A DNA stretch of 64,000 nt. Origin: Bacillus sp. SG-1 (GTDB lineage: Bacteria > Bacillota > Bacilli > Bacillales > Bacillaceae_B). The notes beneath the pieces were generated by a model. That model was not told where the DNA came from. It did no database searches and saw only the letters and a program-made list of their open reading frames with translations. A program made the position numbers and the translations under genes. The DNA is taken from the NCBI RefSeq assembly GCF_000181495.1, contig NZ_ABCF01000004.1, positions 56,852 through 120,851 on the forward strand. Reading direction: 5' to 3'. This document shows positions 26,312 through 35,480 of the stretch, piece after piece. Positions within the stretch are counted from its first letter, which is position 1, and each line of letters starts with the position of its first letter.

Positions 26312-27781
26312 TTATTTCCCTTTTACAAATACAGTTTTAATTGATGTGAAAAATTCCTGAGCTGCTTGACCTTGTTCACGTGAATGTGAACTAGATTTTT
26401 TCATACCGCCAAATGGTGCTTGCAATTCTACGCCTGCACTTTCGGCATTAACGCGTACCAGGCCAGCTTCTAAGTCACTAACAAAATCAAGCATATTTTG
26501 AATATTAGTAGTATAAATAGATGCACTTAAGCCGTACTCTACACTGTTAGCAAGTTCGATACCTTCTTCTAAGCTATTAACTTTCATAAGGGCAATTACT
26601 GGTCCGAAAATTTCCTCTTGAGCAATTCGCATTTCATTCGTCACACCATCAAATACAGCAGGTTCAATAAAGAATCCTTTCTCTAGACCATTACCTGTTA
26701 ATCGTTTCCCACCATGAATTAACTTAGCACCGTCTTCTTTTCCTTTTTCAATGTACGATAAAACCGTTTCTAATTGACCTTCGCTTGCTGATGGGCCCAT
26801 CCAAACTCCCTCTTCAAGTCCATTGCCAATTTTAATTCCTTTAACTTTTGCAAGTAGCTTTTCCTTAAATTCGTTATAAACTTCACTTTCAACAATTACA
26901 CGACTCGTAGCTGTACACTTTTGTCCTGTAGAACGGAAAGCACCACTTATAGTGCCATCAACTGCAAGATCAAGATCAGCATCTTTCGCTATAATAACTG
27001 GGTTTTTACCTCCCATTTCTAACTGGTACTTCGCACCGCGAGCAAATGCTCCCTGTCCTACTTGCTTACCTACTGAATCCGACCCAGTAAATGTGATACC
27101 TGATATATCAAGGTTATCAATAATTCCTTGACCAACAACAGATCCGGAACCAGTAACAAAATTCATGACCCCTTTGGGAAGCCCAGCGTCTACTAGACAC
27201 TCAACTACTTTCGCAGCAGTCACAACCGCTTCGCCTGCAGGCTTAAACACAACCGTGTTACCATATATAAGGGCAGGAGCAATTTTCCAAATAGGAATTG
27301 CAACAGGGAAGTTCCACGGTGTAATTACACCAACAACACCTAATGGTACACGAGTTGTAAACATGAAACCATCTTTATCAGTTGATGGGATAACATCCCC
27401 TACTTTTCGCATTCCTTCCCCTGCATAATAACGAAGAAGCGCAACACCACGAGCAGTTTCACCTTTAGCTTCAGGAAGTGTTTTACCCATTTCACGTGTC
27501 ATTGTTTCAGCAATTTCATCTAATCTTGAATCAAGAATATCAGCGGCTTTATACAAAAAGTTACCTCGTTCTGCTCCTGGAAGCTTTCTCCATGAAGTTT
27601 TAGCGTTTTTTGCTGCTTGGACCGCATTATCAAGATCTTCTCGTGTTGATTTTTGCACTTTACCTACAACTTCACTTGCGTCATTGGGATTAATACTTTC
27701 TGAAATCTCACTTCCAGAACTTTTTACCCATTCTCCATTTATAAAATTTAAGTATGTTTTTGTCTCAACAGTTATGGACAT
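26312..27781 (-). CDS. NAD(P)-dependent aldehyde dehydrogenase (KGSADH-like)
   Basis: A 489-residue aldehyde dehydrogenase. It has the cofactor-binding [20 protein letters not shown], catalytic Glu in LEMGGKNPV, catalytic Cys in GQKCTATSR and the C-terminal [17 protein letters not shown]. The closest remembered relatives are 2-oxoglutarate semialdehyde (2,5-dioxovalerate) dehydrogenases such as B. subtilis YcbD (GucD). Next to a DapA-superfamily protein it would complete the aldarate route: 5-dehydro-4-deoxyglucarate to 2,5-dioxopentanoate to 2-oxoglutarate. AAAGGAAG precedes the ATG. Confidence 0.85.
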   Translation of the reverse strand: MSITVETKTYLNFINGEWVKSSGSEISESINPNDASEVVGKVQKSTREDLDNAVQAAKNAKTSWRKLPGAERGNFLYKAADILDSRLDEIAETMTREMGKTLPEAKGETARGVALLRYYAGEGMRKVGDVIPSTDKDGFMFTTRVPLGVVGVITPWNFPVAIPIWKIAPALIYGNTVVFKPAGEAVVTAAKVVECLVDAGLPKGVMNFVTGSGSVVGQGIIDNLDISGITFTGSDSVGKQVGQGAFARGAKYQLEMGGKNPVIIAKDADLDLAVDGTISGAFRSTGQKCTATSRVIVESEVYNEFKEKLLAKVKGIKIGNGLEEGVWMGPSASEGQLETVLSYIEKGKEDGAKLIHGGKRLTGNGLEKGFFIEPAVFDGVTNEMRIAQEEIFGPVIALMKVNSLEEGIELANSVEYGLSASIYTTNIQNMLDFVSDLEAGLVRVNAESAGVELQAPFGGMKKSSSHSREQGQAAQEFFTSIKTVFVKGK

Positions 27782-27832
27782 TTGTAACTTCCTTTCTAAA
27801 AATAAATTATAAATTCAATAGTAAATCAAAGA

Positions 27833-28756
27833 TTAAACCTGAACTTTATCTGCAGTTAAGCCCCATGCTTGTAATAGTTCTGATAAAGCTCGTTTATCCT
27901 CTTCATTTAATGGATCTACAGGTTCTCTTGTTACACCAGCTGTTAGATTAACTTTTTCCATTGCTTCTTTAATAATAACAACATTATTTCCATTATTGTA
28001 TTTAGCACGTAAATCCTCAAATGGCAGCACTTCTTCCCAAATCTTCCATACAGTTTCTTGATCGCCATTTTTTAATGCAGTTAACATTTCTTTCGACTTT
28101 TCTGGGTATATATTAACTAATCCTGAAGTAAAACCTACAGCTCCTGCATTATAAAAATATGGAGCCCATTTTTCAGCTGTACCACAAACCCAAGCCACAT
28201 TATGTTCTTTTGGAACTTCACGAACAAGCTTTGTAAATCTCGGCAGATCATTGATAGCGTATTTAACACCTACTAGCTTGTCTAAAAGAGCCAACTCTTT
28301 CAATACATCATCACTTAGATTAGGGTCTTTAAAGTAAACAATTGATGGAATATCAAGTGCTTCGATAATTGCTTTAAAATAAGATACTGCACCTTCTGAT
28401 GTAATATATGGGTGAATCGGCTGATGAATCATTACACAATCTGCTCCTGCTTTTTGTGCTGCTTTTCCTAATTCAATTGCAGTATCAACAGCATATCCTA
28501 CTCCTGCCACAACGAGTGCGCGTCCATCAACTAGCTGAGTTACCTTCTCCGTAACTGCTTTTGCTTCTTCTAATGTAAGCGCATAAAATTCTCCAGTATT
28601 TCCATTTGGAACAACTACTTCCATGCCATTTTTGATTAAAAAGTGAATATTCTCTTCTAATCCTCCCCAATTTATTGCTTTTGTACCTTCTTCAAACGGC
28701 ACCATATTAATTGCTGAAATTGTCGAGAACTTTTCACTGAAATTTGCGTAATCCAT
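27833..28756 (-). CDS. DapA/NAL superfamily lyase, likely 5-dehydro-4-deoxyglucarate dehydratase
   Basis: About 307 residues from ATG 28756 behind AGAGGAGAG (an upstream in-frame ATG at 28780 lacks such a site). The fold markers are a PNGNTGEFYALTLEEA loop (substrate carboxylate binding), Tyr in PSIVYFKDP and the Schiff-base Lys in VGVKYAIND. The GNTGEF motif and the aldehyde dehydrogenase next door favour the dehydratase/decarboxylase that makes 2,5-dioxopentanoate, as in YcbC. No glucarate or galactarate dehydratase is in this cluster, so the feeding reaction may differ. Confidence 0.75.
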   Translation of the reverse strand: MDYANFSEKFSTISAINMVPFEEGTKAINWGGLEENIHFLIKNGMEVVVPNGNTGEFYALTLEEAKAVTEKVTQLVDGRALVVAGVGYAVDTAIELGKAAQKAGADCVMIHQPIHPYITSEGAVSYFKAIIEALDIPSIVYFKDPNLSDDVLKELALLDKLVGVKYAINDLPRFTKLVREVPKEHNVAWVCGTAEKWAPYFYNAGAVGFTSGLVNIYPEKSKEMLTALKNGDQETVWKIWEEVLPFEDLRAKYNNGNNVVIIKEAMEKVNLTAGVTREPVDPLNEEDKRALSELLQAWGLTADKVQV

Positions 28757-28783
28757 GCTTAAATCTCTCCTCTTAGTCAATAT

Positions 28784-29566
28784 TTATTTTTCGATTGTTA
28801 AGGTTTTCACTCCAGAAATATAATCTTTAAATGACTGGTTTATTAGGGATGTTACCGTAAGGGATACATAGTCCGCTCCCCATTCTTCCCTTTGTCTTGC
28901 ACCTTCTTTGTTTTTCGTGTGAATCCCAACTTTTACTCCATGCTCTTTTGCAACTTTATAAATCTTATCAATACTCTTTAAAACTTCTGGGTGATCAACA
29001 CGGCCACCGTATCCCATAGAAACGGATAAGTCAGTTGGCCCTATATAAACAATGTCAATTCCTTCAACACTCAAAATATCCTCTAGATTTTCCATCGCTT
29101 TTCCAGATTCAATATGTATACAAACTAAACTTTGTTGATTTGCATGTTCTAAGTACTCGTAAATTGGAACAGTTCCATATTGAGCAGCTCTCATGGAAAA
29201 TGCTGCACCTCTTTTACCTAAAGGAGGATATTTTACAGCCTCAACTACTTTTTGAGCCTCTTCTTTACTGTCAACCTGAGGCACATGAACTCCGTGTGCT
29301 CCTCGATCCATTGTCTTAAGAATAACAGCTGCGTCACTTGATACTACACGAACTAGAGGTGTAACCCCTGCATTTTCAGCTGCAATTACCATATGTTCAA
29401 CATTTTCTGGAGAAAGTAAACCATGCTCGTTATCAATAACAACTACGTCAAATCCGTTATAAGCTGCCATTTCCACCATTTGCGTACTAGGAAATCCGAC
29501 AAAAGCTCCTAATGCAGATTTCCCGCTATTCTCTTTCAATTTATCTTTTAATTTATTATAAAACAT
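28784..29566 (-). CDS. HpcH/HpaI-family aldolase
   Basis: A 260-residue class II pyruvate aldolase. Motifs include VVIDNEHGLLSPE, the catalytic Arg/Gly strand DRGAHGVHVPQV, the metal-binding Glu in CIHIESGKAMENL and the second metal ligand in YIGPTDLSVSMG. The family cleaves or forms 2-keto-3-deoxy sugar acids or 4-hydroxy-2-oxo acids with pyruvate. AGGAGGT precedes the ATG. It lies between the Ldh2 dehydrogenase and the DapA-like gene and probably acts on the keto acid that the dehydrogenase makes. Confidence 0.85.
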   Translation of the reverse strand: MFYNKLKDKLKENSGKSALGAFVGFPSTQMVEMAAYNGFDVVVIDNEHGLLSPENVEHMVIAAENAGVTPLVRVVSSDAAVILKTMDRGAHGVHVPQVDSKEEAQKVVEAVKYPPLGKRGAAFSMRAAQYGTVPIYEYLEHANQQSLVCIHIESGKAMENLEDILSVEGIDIVYIGPTDLSVSMGYGGRVDHPEVLKSIDKIYKVAKEHGVKVGIHTKNKEGARQREEWGADYVSLTVTSLINQSFKDYISGVKTLTIEK

Positions 29567-29593
29567 TAAGTATTACCTCCTATTTTCTAACAT

Positions 29594-30658
29594 CTATTTA
29601 GAAGTCTCTTTTAAATATTCAGCGATATTAACTCCGTATTTTTCACCTGTGGCTTCTAACTCTTTAAAAATATCTTTCGACAATGGTACTCCATCCTGTT
29701 CTCTCTGCTTTTTTCGATCTAACTCTATTTCACCAGGCATGAAAACCCTATCAAATCCTTCACTTGGCTTACTTTCAACCGTTTCTTTAACTTTTTTCTC
29801 CATATTCTTGTAAAATTCTTCTTTACCTACAAAGTTATCTACATTAATTGCACCAAAGAAATGACCAAGACGCTGCGGATCAGGATCGCCATACATTTTT
29901 GGGATGTCTGCTCCGAAAAGAGCTCCAGTAAGCACTCCACTTAAAATATCAATGATAATTGCTAATCCAGAGCCTTTAGGACCCATAGGAAGAACAAAAC
30001 CTTCTAATGCTTCTTTCGCATCAGTTGTTTGTTTACCATCTTTTGTAATAGCCCATCCTTCAGGAATACTTTCGTTATTTTTGTTAGCTAGAATAATTTT
30101 TCCTCTTGCCACATTACTTGTAGCCATATCTAACATGACCGGATCTTTCCCTTGGCCCACAGGTATTGATATTGATAATGGGTTGGTACCTAATGAAGGC
30201 TCCATTGAACCAAATGGGACCATTATTGCTGAACCGTTAGTCATTGCAATCCCAATACATCCTTTTTCGGCGGCCATTCTTGTGTAATAAGATGCTGTAC
30301 CAAAATGATTAGAATTTTTCACACCTACAAAACCTGTACCATGTTTTAAAGCCTTTTCAATCGCTTGCTCCATAGCCAAGTTTGACACTACTTGACCCCA
30401 ACCATTATTTGCATCATAAAGTGCTGTTGTATTACTATCATTAACTAAATTAATTTCTGTCTTACATTCAATCAGGCCTTCTTCCATTCTTTTCAAATAA
30501 TCCGTTAACCTTGAAACACCATGAGAATGGACACCTAATAAATCCGCGTCAACTAAAGATTTAGCAATTATCTCTGATTCGTTTTTCGGTAAGCTTTTTT
30601 GTAAAACGTCCGAACAATATTTCTCCAGATCACTGGATGACATGACAACCTGGTTCAT
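29594..30658 (-). CDS. Ldh2/malate-lactate-ureidoglycolate dehydrogenase family
   Basis: About 354 residues with the family markers DLLGVHSHGVSRLTDYL, VKNSNHFGTASYYTR (catalytic His) and LDMATSNVARGKI, and the glycine-rich LPMGPKGSGLAIIIDILSG. These NAD(P)-dependent enzymes do not use a Rossmann fold and oxidise 2-hydroxyacids such as malate, lactate, ureidoglycolate or (R)-sulfolactate. GAGGTGA at 30664-30670 points to ATG 30658; an upstream GTG at 30667 lies inside that site. First gene of the minus-strand catabolic operon, with a palindromic operator 56 bp upstream. Confidence 0.85.
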   Translation of the reverse strand: MNQVVMSSSDLEKYCSDVLQKSLPKNESEIIAKSLVDADLLGVHSHGVSRLTDYLKRMEEGLIECKTEINLVNDSNTTALYDANNGWGQVVSNLAMEQAIEKALKHGTGFVGVKNSNHFGTASYYTRMAAEKGCIGIAMTNGSAIMVPFGSMEPSLGTNPLSISIPVGQGKDPVMLDMATSNVARGKIILANKNNESIPEGWAITKDGKQTTDAKEALEGFVLPMGPKGSGLAIIIDILSGVLTGALFGADIPKMYGDPDPQRLGHFFGAINVDNFVGKEEFYKNMEKKVKETVESKPSEGFDRVFMPGEIELDRKKQREQDGVPLSKDIFKELEATGEKYGVNIAEYLKETSK

Positions 30659-30713
30659 AACTCTCACCTCAAATTTTTATAATAGTTTCATATATTAAAT
30701 ATAATATTTGAAA

Positions 30714-30725
30714 TCTGATATATCA
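30714..30725. promoter_or_regulatory. GntR-type operator, copy 1
   Basis: TCTGATATATCA, containing the perfect palindrome TGATATATCA, 56 bp upstream of the Ldh2 gene. The identical 12-mer is at 31692-31703 upstream of the regulator. Two identical copies flanking the GntR gene make it the best candidate operator. Confidence 0.6.
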
Positions 30726-30819
30726 CATATTTTACACTAAAGAATAATTTACAGTCAAGTTATAATTATCTAATTTTACTGAAAATTCTTTATAATACCA
30801 TACTACTATTCCCTTTCTC

Positions 30820-31536
30820 TTACGTTCTTGTTTCAGAGAAAGCTATAGGAACATTATTTGAATCCCCTGTTGTTTTACCCAATGCAAATTTTTTCGTGCG
30901 ATTAATATGTGATCTCATCGCATTCTCTGCACCTTCACCATTCATTTCTTTAATGTTTGTAAAGATGAGTAAATGCTCCTCAAAAGCACGAGTATGCTCT
31001 TCCTTGTCTGATAAAGCCTTTTTTCTAATAAATTGATCAAAAGAACGGACTGATTCTATTTGATGAGAGATATAATCATTCTTTGCTGCATTCCGAATAG
31101 CATCATGGAATAAGCCATTGATTTTCTCCAGCTTTTCACTATCTTTTTTCTCAGTATATTCTTTCATGCGTTGAATATATGACTGTAACTCCTCTAATTC
31201 CTTTTCTGTTCTTTTTAGGGCAGCCAACCCTGCTGCAACACCCTCTAAAGCCGCCCTTGCTAATGTTATTTCCTCGACAGAAGACATTACACTATTAGAC
31301 ACAAATGTGCCCTTTCTTGCTTTTGTAACTACCAATCCTTCTTTACCAAGCTGTCTTAACGCTTCTTTAATAGGGGTCGTACTAACATTAAACTCTGTTG
31401 CGAGCTCTCTTTCCCTCAAATGCTCCCCTGGTTCATAATTTCCATTCAAAATACCTTCTTTTAATACTTCATAAATTAATTCTCTAATAGATCTTGACTG
31501 CTCACTTATCTTTTCATGGACACTCTTCTTCTCCAT
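30820..31536 (-). CDS. GntR-family regulator, FCD (FadR) subfamily
   Basis: About 238 residues. The N-terminal winged helix (YEPGEHLRERELATEFNVST, TPIKEALRQLGKEGLV) is the GntR DNA-binding domain. The C-terminal all-helical FCD domain (ARAALEGVAAGLAA, INGLFHDAIRNAA, HRSHINRTKKF-like end) binds small carboxylates through a metal site. GAGGGGAGA points to ATG 31536 rather than GTG 31542. It lies upstream of, and in the same direction as, the catabolic operon and most likely represses it until its organic-acid ligand appears. Confidence 0.9.
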   Translation of the reverse strand: MEKKSVHEKISEQSRSIRELIYEVLKEGILNGNYEPGEHLRERELATEFNVSTTPIKEALRQLGKEGLVVTKARKGTFVSNSVMSSVEEITLARAALEGVAAGLAALKRTEKELEELQSYIQRMKEYTEKKDSEKLEKINGLFHDAIRNAAKNDYISHQIESVRSFDQFIRKKALSDKEEHTRAFEEHLLIFTNIKEMNGEGAENAMRSHINRTKKFALGKTTGDSNNVPIAFSETRT

Positions 31537-31691
31537 ATCCACGTTCTCCCCTCTATAAAAGCTTAGCTTGTTTTACCAGACTTTTATAAGAATGTACTAT
31601 TTTTTTAACTTCTGTTAATTAAACAAGTTACCAAAAACTAATTTTGCTTATTTAAAATGAATTGCTATTGAGTTACTTCATATTTTTGATA

Positions 31692-31703
31692 TCTGATATA
31701 TCA
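31692..31703. promoter_or_regulatory. GntR-type operator, copy 2
   Basis: Identical TCTGATATATCA 156 bp upstream of the GntR gene start, within GATATCTGATATATC. This suggests autoregulation. Confidence 0.55.
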
Positions 31704-31908
31704 TTTATATTATACACCTTTATCCTTTTTAATGAAATACCCTTCCTCTTTCCTTCAAACAGGTCCAACACTTTTTGCCATATATAGAATTCGTGTTTAT
31801 CTAATATATCTACTGTACCCTCGATTCATACTTTGGCGGTAGTACGTCCGCTTCACTTGCATGCGTGTTGAAGTTTCTGGAAGGTTTATATGAAAGGATT
31901 TTTAACCC

Positions 31909-32040
31909 ATGAAAAAACATATTTATATTAGGGAATCTACTCTCCCCCCACCGCTAGTACCTTTTATCAATGATTCAAAATTAGCGACAGCTTTAAATAT
32001 AGTATCAATACTTATGTTTGGGATAGTATTATTTTATTAA
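31909..32040 (+). CDS. Possible small membrane protein (43 residues)
   Basis: ATG 31909 to TAA 32040. The N-terminus is charged (MKKHIYIRES), followed by a Pro-rich PPPLVPF and a C-terminal hydrophobic helix (ALNIVSILMFGIVLFY). AAAGGA at 31893-31898 is a slightly distant ribosome binding site. The order of charged head, linker and single helix is plausible for a small membrane protein, but no homologue comes to mind and chance cannot be excluded. The surrounding 31.5-32.4 kb otherwise shows nothing recognisable. Confidence 0.3.
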   Translation: MKKHIYIRESTLPPPLVPFINDSKLATALNIVSILMFGIVLFY

Positions 32041-32433
32041 GATAATTACTTAAATACTCTGCTGAGGGACCCATTCTTTCACAAACTAGCCAACAAACAC
32101 TCTCTGCTTCAAATTACTACTATAAATTTCCTCCCTTCTATTAGTATAAATAATCAGTAATACCGGAACTCTATAACTTCCGATAGAATATCCGTAATCT
32201 TGATCACTGCAATCTCTAAAGGATATCTCATTCTTTCATCAATGATATTATTAATTTAACTTTTTAGTCCTTAGGATTAATTCTTTTCTAGGTTTAAACA
32301 AGCATGGATGGCATCATTTATACCGATTTTTTCTTTAACAGGAGGATCTTCAAGTCCGCATTGAGCTTTCGTTTAAAGTCGATTTTGTTGCACAGTATAC
32401 GTCTACTACGTAATACAACGGTTAATCTATATA

Positions 32434-32617
32434 GTGGTAAACAGTCTGTCATTCTGTGGTACTCTTTTTGTCATTTGGTGGTAAATACTATGTCAAAAGT
32501 GGTACATTTCAAAGACGTAATCAGAATGAATACGGCCAGTGAAATGTACCACTTTTGACATTCTATTTACCACCTAGTGACAAGAAATGTACCAGCAAAT
32601 GACAAGCTGTTTACCAC
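32434..32617. repeat. Mirror-image array of IS21-type end repeats
   Basis: GTGGTA occurs at 32434, 32456, 32478 and 32499 (steps 22, 22, 21). Its complement TACCAC (once TACCAG) occurs at 32547, 32568, 32590 and 32612 (steps 21, 22, 22). Each unit also carries a GTCA/TGAC block, so the whole forms an imperfect palindrome centred at about 32525. The right half has the orientation expected of this IS21 element's own left end. The left half has the layout of a right end. Confidence 0.8.
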
Positions 32618-32684
32618 TATACCTTCTGTATAATTATTGAGCACACCTTCGGGCGTGCCATTATTATTCAGGAGGTATTTTTGT

Positions 32685-34235
32685 ATGATTCATTATCGAA
32701 AGATATTGGAATTACACGATGAGGGCATCAGCCTTAGGGGCATTGCCTCAAGTACTGGTCATTCTCGTCAAAAAGTAACAGAGATCATCGGCCTTGCCGA
32801 AAAGAAAGGGTTAGTCTGTCCGTTAGAGGAAGAAATGACGGATAAGTGGATTGAGGAATTTCTTTTTCCTGAGAAGACACTGGAGGCTTCAGGTCGACAC
32901 CCCTTGAATTTTGACTATATTCATGAAGAGTTGGCAAAGCCCAATGTCACACTTTCTCTTCTCCACCATGAATATGAAGCTGAATGTAGAGCTAGCCAGA
33001 AGATTCCATATTCTTATCGTAGTTTTTTGCGTCATTACAGCAATTATGCAGATAAGTACAAAGCTACCTTACGTATTCGAAGAAAACCGGGCGAAATCAT
33101 GGAAGTCGATTGGGCGGGTTCCACAGCTTTCATCATTGATAGAGATACTGGAGAAAAGGTAAAAGCCTATGTGTTCGTTGGGACCCTTCCGTGCAGCCAA
33201 TTTTCATATGCAGAAGCAAGCTTATCTATGGATTCTCATTCATGGATTACACTTCACAATAATGCCTATAAGTATTTTGGTGGCACGACTCAGATTGTCG
33301 TTCCAGACAACCTGAAAACGAGCGTTACGAAGCATACGACCCGTGAATTGATATTGAATCCTGCTTACAAAGAGATGGCGGACTACTACAACACTGTCGT
33401 CATGCCGGCGAGGGTGCGTACCCCAAAAGATAAAGCTAGTGTAGAAGGTTCGGTTGGAGTGATCTCTACCTGGATTATTGCAGCATTAAGAAATACGCAT
33501 TGCTTCACAATCGATGAATTGAACGAAGAGGTTAGGAAGAAATTAGATGAATTTAATAAAAGACCCTTCACTCGGAAAAAAGGGTCTCGTTTGTCTGCAT
33601 TTGAAGAAGAGGAGAAATTTGCGCTTTCTCCCCTTCCAACAGCACCTTATAAAATGTCTGAATGGAAAAAGACAACTGTAGCACCTGACTATCACGTTTC
33701 TTTCGATAGTATGTTTTATTCCGTACCATACGAATATATCAATCGAGAAGTCGAGGTGAGAGTGTCCGATAACCTCATAGAAGTATTTTTTAATCATATG
33801 AGAATTGCCTCTCATAAACGATTATATGGGAAATTCGGACAGACTACCACCATTCACGACCATATGCCAGATAATCACAAGTTATTCGTTGATCAAACCT
33901 CAGAAGCTGCGGTTGAATGGGCAGAAAATATCGGAGAATCAACGTTAAGTGTCATTCGTTATCTTCTAGATACTTCACAAACAGAGAAGCTAGCCCTACA
34001 ATCTATATTTTCTTTGAAGAAGTTTGAGCGTAGATATACGAAATACGAGATTGAACGTGCTTGTAAGATGGTACTCTCAATGACTAAAAGACCAACGGTC
34101 AAGAGTATTCAAACGGTACTGAAGACTAACAAAAAGAATGACGCAGAACAAGAATTAAAACGGAAAACAGAAATAAACACAAATAATTTTGGCTTTACAC
34201 GTGGAGCTTCTTACTATGGGGGAACGGATAAATGA
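32685..34235 (+). CDS. istA: IS21 transposase IstA
   Basis: About 516 residues from ATG 32685 behind a perfect AGGAGGT (a TTG at 32637 is in frame but unsupported). The N-terminal helix-turn-helix is GISLRGIASSTGHSRQKVTEII; the rve integrase core has its first Asp in IMEVDWAGS, the second in VPDNLKTSV, and Glu in KDKASVEGSVG. The C-terminal segment (YHVSFDSMFYSVPYEYI) is typical of IstA. It performs strand transfer together with the ATPase IstB. Confidence 0.93.
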   Translation: MIHYRKILELHDEGISLRGIASSTGHSRQKVTEIIGLAEKKGLVCPLEEEMTDKWIEEFLFPEKTLEASGRHPLNFDYIHEELAKPNVTLSLLHHEYEAECRASQKIPYSYRSFLRHYSNYADKYKATLRIRRKPGEIMEVDWAGSTAFIIDRDTGEKVKAYVFVGTLPCSQFSYAEASLSMDSHSWITLHNNAYKYFGGTTQIVVPDNLKTSVTKHTTRELILNPAYKEMADYYNTVVMPARVRTPKDKASVEGSVGVISTWIIAALRNTHCFTIDELNEEVRKKLDEFNKRPFTRKKGSRLSAFEEEEKFALSPLPTAPYKMSEWKKTTVAPDYHVSFDSMFYSVPYEYINREVEVRVSDNLIEVFFNHMRIASHKRLYGKFGQTTTIHDHMPDNHKLFVDQTSEAAVEWAENIGESTLSVIRYLLDTSQTEKLALQSIFSLKKFERRYTKYEIERACKMVLSMTKRPTVKSIQTVLKTNKKNDAEQELKRKTEINTNNFGFTRGASYYGGTDK

Positions 34236-34981
34236 TGAATGAACAAACATTAACCAAATTAATCGAGATGAAATTAAGTGGGATGGCAGAATCCTATAAG
34301 GAACAAGCAGCGAATAAAGAATTTCAAAAAATGACTTTTGAAGATCGTTTTAGTTTACTTGTCGATTTAGAACATGCCCGCCGAAAGAGTAATAAGCTTC
34401 AACGGTTAATCAAAACGGCGACTTTTCTTAACTCCAATGCATGTATTGAAGACCTTGAATATCATGAGGATCGAAGACTAAACAAAGAACTGATTTTGAA
34501 GTTGGCCAGTTGTACTTATATCCTTGATAGTCACAACATTATATTAAAAGGACCTACTGGTTCAGGAAAGTCATTCTTAGCTACTGCCTTCGGAGTATCT
34601 GCCTGTCGTCAGTTTTTTAACGTTAAATATATTCGGTTACCAGAATTACTGGATGAGCTGTCACTCGCTAAATTAGCAGCCGACGGAAGTTATCGGAAGA
34701 GCATAAAAAAATATACGAAAGTAGACCTCCTTATCCTAGATGAGTGGCTATTAACAGATTTAACAACAGATGAAGCAGCAATCCTCTTGGAAATTACAGA
34801 AGCTCGTCATAAGGTGGGTTCCACTATATTCTGTTCACAGATTGATCCTAGTGGATGGCATTTAAAGCTAGGAAATGAAACGATTGCGGAAGCAATCTTA
34901 GATCGTATTATTCATGACTCCTATCAAATTCTACTAGATGGAGAAGTTTCTATGCGTGAGCGTCATGGGTTAGGAAGGTAA
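34232..34981 (+). CDS. istB: IS21 helper ATPase IstB
   Basis: A 249-residue AAA+ protein of the DnaC/IstB group. It has Walker A GPTGSGKSFLA near residue 108 and Walker B LLILDEWLL near 169; sensor and arginine-finger residues lie in FCSQIDPSGW and ILDRIIHDSY. It overlaps istA by four bases (ATGA), giving translational coupling. IstB remodels target DNA for IstA. Confidence 0.93.
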   Translation: MMNEQTLTKLIEMKLSGMAESYKEQAANKEFQKMTFEDRFSLLVDLEHARRKSNKLQRLIKTATFLNSNACIEDLEYHEDRRLNKELILKLASCTYILDSHNIILKGPTGSGKSFLATAFGVSACRQFFNVKYIRLPELLDELSLAKLAADGSYRKSIKKYTKVDLLILDEWLLTDLTTDEAAILLEITEARHKVGSTIFCSQIDPSGWHLKLGNETIAEAILDRIIHDSYQILLDGEVSMRERHGLGR

Positions 34982-34988
34982 CCTTGAT

Positions 34989-35201
34989 ATGCCCACATTA
35001 ACCCCAACAGAGATTCAGAAGATTGAAGAATACTATTATTGGGTGGGTTATAAAACCTGGATTCCCTTCCCAAAGGAACTAAATGAAAAGCTTTTAGAGG
35101 TATACGGGGAGGAACCTGTTCCTTATAGCTGGACTGAGCAAGATATATTTGAAGGGACTAGAAAGATAATCTTCAATTACTTCAGTAACCACTCTAAGTA
35201 G
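34989..35201 (+). CDS. Small hypothetical protein, third gene of the IS21 element
   Basis: A 70-residue protein (MPTLTPTEIQKIEEYYYWVG start) rich in Tyr, Trp and Glu, with no membrane segment. The ATG has AGGAAGGTAA upstream and lies seven bases after the istB stop, so it is translated as part of the same message. It lies inside the right end repeats and therefore belongs to the element. Function unknown. Confidence 0.55.
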   Translation: MPTLTPTEIQKIEEYYYWVGYKTWIPFPKELNEKLLEVYGEEPVPYSWTEQDIFEGTRKIIFNYFSNHSK

Positions 35202-35480
35202 TTAATTTAAAATAAAGCTCTACAAGATTACTAGAATGTTAATCTTTAGGGCTTTTTTATGTACTGGTAAATGCGTTGGCGTAGCCTGGTAAATTCCTTG
35301 GCGAAGAGTGGTAAAAAAGATGGCAAGGGTGGTAAAATCCCTTGGCTGTATTCACATAACGATGGCATTTGATAAAATATATCACCTCAACAACCATTGT
35401 ATTTGCAGCAGAACTGTATTTATATTTCCACCTGCTCCCATTTCATGTGAAGGAAATGGGAAAGCATAATACACTTTAGC

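Larger units (their letters stand above)
32545..35347 (+). mobile_element. IS21-family insertion sequence
   Basis: Contains istA and istB with the usual 4-bp overlap, a left-end repeat array (32547-32617) and a right-end array at 35265-35347 where TGGTAA recurs at 35265, 35287, 35309 and 35330 (steps 22, 22, 21). Multiple end repeats of about 20 bp are a hallmark of IS21 elements. Exact termini and target duplication could not be fixed by eye. A small third gene lies after istB. All genes look intact, so the element may be active. Confidence 0.8.
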
